Assembly: GCA_043718245.1 (NCBI GenBank)
Contig: JAYSWB010000058.1
Span: 1-10,381 of the forward strand
Direction of reading: 5' to 3'
DNA length: 10,381 bases
DNA from: JBAXAB01 sp043718245
Lineage (GTDB): Bacteria > Patescibacteriota > Minisyncoccia > Phycocordibacterales > CAIZLB01
The position numbers were made by a program, and so were the translations under genes. Positions 7,386-10,381 of this stretch are shown here, one piece after another. How positions within the stretch are numbered: position 1 is the first letter of the stretch; each line of letters begins with the position of its first letter. The notes beneath the pieces were generated by a model. It did not search any database and had not been told where the DNA came from. It was given only the letters and a program-made list of their open reading frames with translations.

Positions 7386-7394
7386 TGTTATAAT
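7386..7394 (+). promoter_or_regulatory. Extended -10 promoter giving a leaderless transcript
   Basis: TGT followed by TATAAT (7389-7394) is a full-consensus extended -10. The usual start 6-7 nt downstream falls on or next to the A of the ATG at 7401, implying a leaderless mRNA. No -35 match is seen at 17 nt. This could let the small protein be expressed independently of the genes upstream. Confidence 0.55.
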
Positions 7395-7400
7395 TAATGT

Positions 7401-7859
7401 ATGCGAATAGGTTATAAAAAAATTGCGATCTTTCTTTCACTTTTTCTTTCTTTCATGCATCCCTTAGCGCTTTTAGCCACAGAAGTCGGAGTCAGTGCCT
7501 CACCTAATAAACCAGTCAACACAATTAGTCGTGGAAAAGTACTGGGCGTCGGAACTTCAGCGGCCTCGCCTGGCTTTGGGGGACGCCTTATTTACGTACA
7601 GTATTGTACCTGCACTGCATTTTTACTTTTATTTATTTACGACTTTAGTAAAAAATCTGTAATCCAGTTAATGTATATTCCGGGATATTCAAAATTACTT
7701 TCACAATATAGTGTATGGTCGCCAGGTCCATTGGTTTTAGGTGGCTATACATACGCAGCTTCTCCTTGCATGGTTTATGCGGGAACTAGTTGTGTAAGTA
7801 TTGGAGTACCAACAGGAACTATTGATTTCATCCGAGGCATCGGAACTTCTATATATTAA
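7401..7859 (+). CDS. Small exported protein with four cysteines, unknown function
   Basis: A 152-aa protein with a clear signal peptide: basic MRIGYKK, a hydrophobic core to about residue 25, and a probable cleavage after LALLA (26/27). The mature part has a glycine-rich stretch PGFGGRL (58-63), then YCTC (C69 and C71), a hydrophobic strand region, PGPLVLGGY, and C123 and C131 in SPCMVY and TSCVSIG. The spacing suggests beta strands held by two disulfides. From memory it resembles short exported proteins with FGG, a CxC pair and two later cysteines that recur in Parcubacteria-type genomes without assigned function; I could not check this. The upstream gene encodes a membrane-anchored thioredoxin-fold protein, so its cysteines may be handled by that neighbour. 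It is convergent with tRNA-Thr, 13 nt away, with no terminator evident between them. Confidence 0.75.
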   Translation: MRIGYKKIAIFLSLFLSFMHPLALLATEVGVSASPNKPVNTISRGKVLGVGTSAASPGFGGRLIYVQYCTCTAFLLLFIYDFSKKSVIQLMYIPGYSKLLSQYSVWSPGPLVLGGYTYAASPCMVYAGTSCVSIGVPTGTIDFIRGIGTSIY

Positions 7860-7872
7860 GATCGGTAACTTT

Positions 7873-7948
7873 TGGAGCCGCTTCTCAGATTCGAACTGAG
7901 GACCTACTGTTTACAAAACAGTTGCTCTACCAACTGAGCTAAAGCGGC
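7873..7948 (-). tRNA. tRNA-Thr (anticodon TGT)
   Basis: Complete 76-nt cloverleaf on the minus strand. The acceptor stem GCCGCTT pairs with AAGCGGC. The D arm is GCTCAGTTGGTAGAGC, the anticodon stem ACTGT/ACAGT encloses loop TTTGTAA with anticodon TGT at 34-36 (decodes ACA, and ACG by wobble), and the T arm is CTCAG-TTCGAAT-CTGAG. The discriminator is T73 and CCA is encoded. G1-C72, C2-G71, G35 and U36 fit known bacterial threonine identity elements. The base before position 1 is G, which could pair with U73. Confidence 0.97.
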
Positions 7949-7993
7949 CAATTTGGCAAAATTGTGTCGCGCACTGTCCACTGTCCGCGCGAC
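7949..7993 (-). repeat. Two-hairpin repeat, copy 2, forming the 5' leader of tRNA-Thr
   Basis: Read on the minus strand: hairpin A arms GTCGCGC and GCGCGAC (7987-7993 and 7966-7972) enclose a 14-nt loop that is an exact tandem repeat of GGACAGT. A single A follows (7965). Hairpin B arms CAATTT and AAATTG (7959-7964 and 7949-7954) enclose TGCC. The element ends directly at the mature 5' end of the tRNA. Compared with copy 1, the second pair of stem A changes C-G to T-A and the outer pair of stem B changes T-A to C-G. Confidence 0.7.
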
Positions 7994-8001
7994 GTCTAAA
8001 G

Positions 8002-8030
8002 AATATATCACAATCTTTAAAGCTTCTCAA
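8002..8030 (-). promoter_or_regulatory. Promoter of tRNA-Thr
   Basis: On the minus strand TTGAGA (8025-8030), a 17-nt spacer and TATATT (8002-8007), preceded by TGA, form a strong extended -10 promoter. The -35 lies within the last codons of the upstream membrane-protein gene. The predicted start near 7995 means the precursor begins with the two-hairpin repeat. Confidence 0.7.
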
Positions 8031-8382
8031 CCTCGTCTATTCTTTTCAGGAAAAATGACGCTGAACCTTTGTTTTTCGGCACGTCTTTCCCTTTCACCAT
8101 ATCTGACAATTTGTTGATGTACCTAAATAGTTTAAAAAAAACTTTCATGAAAAACTTTTCCATTTTTTGCAAAACCCTAGCAAAGACTGTACGGATGGTG
8201 GCTTTTGACGAGTGCATAATAACGTCCCACATTGCCCCAAGCTTGTTGATCATCCTATGTTCGAGTTCGTGCGAATGGAGTTTTATATACCACCTCGAAC
8301 CATTAATTTGACCAATTTTGTTCGCCAAAATAAAGAGAGCCGTGGAGATCGAAGCTATGAAAATGATAGATGTATTAAACAT
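8017..8382 (-). CDS. Hypothetical single-pass membrane protein downstream of tsf
   Basis: A 121-aa protein of no family I can name. A hydrophobic segment at about residues 3-21 (SIIFIASISTALFILA) is a probable membrane anchor. The rest is basic and helical, with a run of Phe, Lys and Arg near 75-92 (MEKFFMKVFFKLFRYI) that looks amphipathic, and a C-terminus containing KGSASFFLKRI. From memory, short proteins with a terminal anchor and a KGS-SFFLK type ending occur in Parcubacteria genomes, but I cannot confirm it. It follows tsf on the same strand after 24 nt and is likely co-transcribed with it; bacterial rpsB-tsf is more usually followed by pyrH and frr. There is no Shine-Dalgarno. The plus-strand frames opposite it lack a plausible product. 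Confidence 0.65.
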   Translation of the reverse strand: MFNTSIIFIASISTALFILANKIGQINGSRWYIKLHSHELEHRMINKLGAMWDVIMHSSKATIRTVFARVLQKMEKFFMKVFFKLFRYINKLSDMVKGKDVPKNKGSASFFLKRIDEVEKL

Positions 8383-8406
8383 AATTGTAGGGTTAAGCCC
8401 CCACGA

Positions 8407-9000
8407 CTATTTTTCCAAAATCGACATTCTGACAAATTTACCAATCTCGATTTTTTCGCCGAATTTTTGCATAGCATTATCAATCATCTGTGCGATCGTA
8501 AGATCTGGATTTTTGATAAATGGCTGTTCCAAAAGAATTTTGTCTTTGAAATACGCGTCCAGTTTACCCTGAAGGATTTTCTCTTTCATAGCCTCTGGTT
8601 TGCCTTCTACCTCCTTTGCGAAGACCTCAGTTGCCCGGTTTTTGTCTTCTTCTTTGATTTCATCCTTTCGAACGAAATCAGGGTTAGTGGCAGATATTTG
8701 CATAGCTATATCATAGGCCAGTGTCATAAATTCGGCGTTTTTAGAGACAAAATCTGTCTCTGACATTAATTCTACCATAGCACCCAGAGTCTTGTTGCTG
8801 TGCACATATGAGGCCACAACACCGGCTCCGAGGGTACGATCGCCCTTTTTAGATGCAATTTCAGCTCCCTTCTTTCGAAGTAAGATTATTGCCTTTTCCT
8901 TATCCCCACCCGCCTCCTCTAATGCCTTCCGGCACTGCATAACAGAAATACCAGTCATGTCTCGCAGCTCCTTAACAAGATCCATTGAAATAGTGGTCAT
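8407..9000 (-). CDS. tsf: Translation elongation factor Ts (short form)
   Basis: Nucleotide-exchange factor that releases GDP from EF-Tu. It has 197 aa, the compact form also seen in Thermus-type EF-Ts, against about 280 in E. coli. Seen: N-terminal UBA-like domain with LVKELRDMTGISVMQCRKAL (8-27) and GGDKEKAIILLRKKG (31-45), then the core with TDFV (82-85), the motif whose Asp-Phe inserts into EF-Tu, and a C-terminal dimerisation-type region including LEQPFIKN and FVRMSILEK. The start at 9000 (MTTISMDLVKE) gives a normal N-terminus; M6 would also be possible. It lies 33 nt after rpsB, the conserved bacterial order. That gap carries a candidate tsf promoter, and no Shine-Dalgarno is visible. 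Confidence 0.97.
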   Translation of the reverse strand: MTTISMDLVKELRDMTGISVMQCRKALEEAGGDKEKAIILLRKKGAEIASKKGDRTLGAGVVASYVHSNKTLGAMVELMSETDFVSKNAEFMTLAYDIAMQISATNPDFVRKDEIKEEDKNRATEVFAKEVEGKPEAMKEKILQGKLDAYFKDKILLEQPFIKNPDLTIAQMIDNAMQKFGEKIEIGKFVRMSILEK

Positions 9001-9021
9001 AAATATATAGGTTAGATTGTT

Positions 9022-9050
9022 ATTATAACTAAATTATTTAGAGTCGACAA
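9022..9050 (-). promoter_or_regulatory. Candidate internal promoter of tsf
   Basis: On the minus strand TTGTCG (9045-9050, 4/6 to consensus), a 17-nt spacer and TATAAT (9022-9027, perfect). The -35 lies in the last codons of rpsB. The predicted start near 9015 leaves about 15 nt before the tsf ATG. Confidence 0.55.
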
Positions 9051-9768
9051 CAGGTTCAGATGCTTTTGGGGCAGTTTTGATAGCGTTTGAAATACGGTTG
9101 ATGAAGTAAGCCATACTGTCTACCGAAGAGTCATTCGCAAGAATTGGATATCTAACAACAGAAATATCGTTGTCAGAACCACAAAGAGCAATTACAGGAA
9201 TTCCAGCGTCATTTGCCTCAGCAACAGCGATGTGTTCCTTTTTAGCGTCAACAACGAATAGTGCGGCGGGAAGAGACTTCATAGAAACAATTCCTCCAAA
9301 AAGAGTCTGAAGTTTTGTAATATCACGATCAATCAATAGTCTTTCCTTCTTTGTATATTTGTTAAGTTCACCTTTCTCCTTTTGAGAGATAAGTTCAGTC
9401 AATTTGTCAGCGCGTCTTCGGATTGCCTCGAAATTTGTAAAAGTTCCACCAATCCATCGTCCTGCGACGAATGGCATGTTGCAGGCTTCTGCACCGTGCT
9501 GTAGGGCGTTTTTAATTTCACTCTTTCCTGAGGCGAATAGGATTTGCTTGCCTTTTCCAGCGATTTCCTGAATGAAAGCTTCTGCCTTGGCTAATTGTGC
9601 CTCGGTTAATTCTAGGTTGAAAATTTCAACTGTGTTTTTAGTACCAAAAATAAAAGGCTTGACTGTTGGGTGTCGGCGCGACTTGATAAAACCATAATGA
9701 GCGCCGACTTTGAACATTTCGTCGACGAGTGACTTGTTAGCAGTTTTGCTGGCTGTTGTTGATGACAT
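9034..9768 (-). CDS. rpsB: 30S ribosomal protein S2
   Basis: Small-subunit protein S2, which sits on the back of the 30S head-body junction. It is 244 aa from the chosen start, normal for the family. Diagnostic stretches are GAHYGFIKSRRHPTVKPFIF with the following IFNLELT, then AGRWIGGTFTNFEAIRRR, DAKKEHIAVAEANDAGIPVIA and RYPILANDSSVDSM. The S2 coiled-coil region is present around KLTELISQKEKGELNKYTKK. An ATG at 9789 would add seven residues, but it overlaps the -10 box of a strong promoter, so the ATG at 9768 (MSSTTASK) is preferred; the transcript would start only about 5 nt upstream. No Shine-Dalgarno is seen. It is followed by tsf as in most bacteria. The C-terminal tail (after about 230) is short and variable. 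Confidence 0.97.
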   Translation of the reverse strand: MSSTTASKTANKSLVDEMFKVGAHYGFIKSRRHPTVKPFIFGTKNTVEIFNLELTEAQLAKAEAFIQEIAGKGKQILFASGKSEIKNALQHGAEACNMPFVAGRWIGGTFTNFEAIRRRADKLTELISQKEKGELNKYTKKERLLIDRDITKLQTLFGGIVSMKSLPAALFVVDAKKEHIAVAEANDAGIPVIALCGSDNDISVVRYPILANDSSVDSMAYFINRISNAIKTAPKASEPVVDSK

Positions 9769-9779
9769 ATGTAGGTAGG

Positions 9780-9808
9780 AATATAGCATAGGGCGGGAGG
9801 GTTGGCAA
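9780..9808 (-). promoter_or_regulatory. Promoter of rpsB
   Basis: On the minus strand TTGCCA (9803-9808, 5/6), a 17-nt spacer and TATATT (9780-9785, 5/6), preceded by TGC, form a strong extended -10 promoter. The predicted start is near 9773, about 5 nt from the ATG at 9768. It settles the start-codon choice for rpsB. Confidence 0.75.
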
Positions 9809-9864
9809 CGGCCCTATTTATACTTATATTAGGTTGAAAGTTTAAGTAGAAATCAAATGGTCTA

Positions 9865-10122
9865 CTACTTCTTTGTTGTAGTCCCTGTAGTGCTTGGTTT
9901 TGCAGATGTTCCAGGCTGTGCTGTTGTATTTTGATTCTTGAGTTCAGGATACTTTGACTGTAAAAAATCAATCACATTACCCAATATTGCCCTATCATTA
10001 AGAATGATTTGACGATTTTCTGCTGCAATAGCGCGCAGTTGGTAAATCGTAACTGCTTGATAAATAAAGATTGTTAAAAAAACTCCCAAAAGAAGAAAGA
10101 TGAATGATCTAATATTTTGCAT
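9865..10122 (-). CDS. Hypothetical small single-pass membrane protein
   Basis: An 85-aa protein that I do not recognise. It has one strong membrane helix right after the start (MQNIRSF, then about residues 7-27), a short, probably helical, region with YQLRAIAAENRQIILNDRA (27-45) and FLQSKYPEL, and a low-complexity tail rich in Thr, Ser, Gly, Pro and Lys ending GTTTKK. The topology is likely N-in with the soluble part outside. It resembles small anchored proteins with a short coiled coil, but no function can be assigned. It lies upstream of rpsB on the same strand with a 97-nt gap that holds the rpsB promoter, and has its own extended -10 promoter immediately before the ATG, implying a leaderless mRNA. 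The gap downstream (9769-9864) shows only a weak 6-bp hairpin besides that promoter. Confidence 0.65.
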   Translation of the reverse strand: MQNIRSFIFLLLGVFLTIFIYQAVTIYQLRAIAAENRQIILNDRAILGNVIDFLQSKYPELKNQNTTAQPGTSAKPSTTGTTTKK

Positions 10123-10128
10123 GTTTAT

Positions 10129-10157
10129 ATAATAACATTTATATATTTGAGTGCAAA
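10129..10157 (-). promoter_or_regulatory. Extended -10 promoter of the 85-aa membrane protein gene
   Basis: On the minus strand TATTAT (10129-10134) is preceded by TGT. A TTTGCA (10152-10157) lies 17 nt upstream as a weak -35. Only 6 nt separate the -10 from the ATG at 10122, so the transcript would start at or near the A of the start codon. Confidence 0.5.
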
Positions 10158-10203
10158 CAAGACTAACTAAAAATGCACCTAGATTGAACCGACCAAAAGT
10201 ATC

Positions 10204-10381
10204 CTATAGATGATTTTTGATTTTATCAATAAATATTTTAACATCAAACTCTTTCGCTCTTTTTAAGCACGCATCTTTGTAGCCCTCAGCATTTCCACCG
10301 ACATCCTTTATGGCTGTAACCAAATTATCAACATTATTTTCTATAAGTTTTCCTGTCACTCCATCTAACACTGTCTCTTTA
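10204..10381 (-). CDS. C-terminal fragment of a probable GT-B family-4 glycosyltransferase
   Basis: An open minus-strand frame enters from the right edge and ends at TAG (10204-10206), giving 58 residues. It begins KETVLDGVTGKLIENN, which matches the E-(T/S)-V-x-(D/E)-G-x-T-G-x-L motif of the nucleotide-sugar-binding half of GT4/GT1 glycosyltransferases, where the Glu contacts the donor. The rest, NLVTAIKDVGG, then KRAKEFDVKIFIDKIK, fits the usual C-terminal helices that close the fold (residue number, then the Arg/Lys-Ala-x-x-Phe pattern). The rest of the gene lies outside the window, so donor, acceptor and pathway cannot be judged. It is upstream of the 85-aa membrane protein gene on the same strand, 81 nt away, but that gene appears to have its own promoter. 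Confidence 0.7.
   Translation of the reverse strand, partial: KETVLDGVTGKLIENNVDNLVTAIKDVGGNAEGYKDACLKRAKEFDVKIFIDKIKNHL

Noticed and set aside
7966..7993. The tandem GGACAGT repeat as a CRISPR or microsatellite
   Set aside because: Only two 7-nt units, both within the loop of a palindromic element; no array and no spacers.
8212..8763. A 183-codon plus-strand open frame opposite tsf and the 121-aa gene
   Set aside because: It lies over a clearly conserved EF-Ts gene, its translation is Phe/Cys/His-rich without domain features, and no promoter is seen.
9769..9789. An upstream ATG giving rpsB seven extra residues
   Set aside because: The ATG at 9789 overlaps the extended -10 of the rpsB promoter, so it would not be in the main transcript, and the extra residues are not S2-like.
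9845..9866. Hairpin AGTAGA/TCTACT at the end of the 85-aa gene as a terminator
   Set aside because: Only 6 bp, AT-rich, a 10-nt loop and no clear U-tract on the minus strand; too weak to call.
10151..10178. Inverted repeat GTGCA/TGCAC downstream of the GT4 fragment
   Set aside because: Only 5 bp with an 18-nt loop, and it overlaps the -35 of the next gene; chance is a sufficient explanation.

Overview
The window looks like chromosomal DNA of an ultra-small Candidate Phyla Radiation (Patescibacteria, Parcubacteria-like) bacterium. The reasons are AT-rich DNA, short intergenic gaps, reduced forms of housekeeping enzymes (a PheRS with both tRNA-binding appendages missing, a 197-aa EF-Ts), lineage-type small membrane or exported proteins with no recognisable function, and no convincing Shine-Dalgarno sequence in front of any gene. 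The lineage is inferred from these traits and not from a search. The standard bacterial code reads cleanly throughout.

Layout, left to right. (1) 1-2029, minus strand: gyrB, cut at its 3' end by the window edge, with an extended -10 promoter very close to the ATG. (2) 2030-2647, plus strand: a divergent self-contained unit with a sigma-70 type promoter, a structured 5' leader, a four-helix membrane protein of unknown function and a strong intrinsic terminator. (3) 2648-5312, minus strand: pheS-pheT, encoding a minimal phenylalanyl-tRNA synthetase. (4) 5337-7859, plus strand and divergent from pheS by only 24 bp: a membrane family-2 glycosyltransferase, a membrane-anchored thioredoxin-fold protein and a small exported four-cysteine protein, possibly a cell-envelope cluster. 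(5) 7873-7948, minus strand: tRNA-Thr(TGT) with its own promoter. (6) 8017-9768, minus strand: rpsB, tsf and a small membrane protein, with a promoter before rpsB and another before tsf. (7) 9865-10122, minus strand: a small single-pass membrane protein. (8) 10204-10381, minus strand: the C-terminal end of what looks like a GT-B family-4 glycosyltransferase.

The most unusual signal is a two-hairpin element present twice, at 6624-6667 and, in inverse orientation, at 7949-7993. The copies share about 24 of 30 aligned bases over their best half. They have the same architecture: a 7-bp GC-rich stem, a single A, then a 6-bp AT-rich stem with a 4-nt loop. They differ by compensatory changes in both stems. 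Each copy ends 0-1 nt before a gene, one before an ATG and one before the mature 5' end of tRNA-Thr.

A second theme is transcription. Several genes have a -10 box (often extended, TGn) only about 6-13 nt upstream of the start codon, which implies leaderless or nearly leaderless mRNAs. All promoter, structure and lineage statements come from reading the bases by eye; no folding, alignment or search was run.
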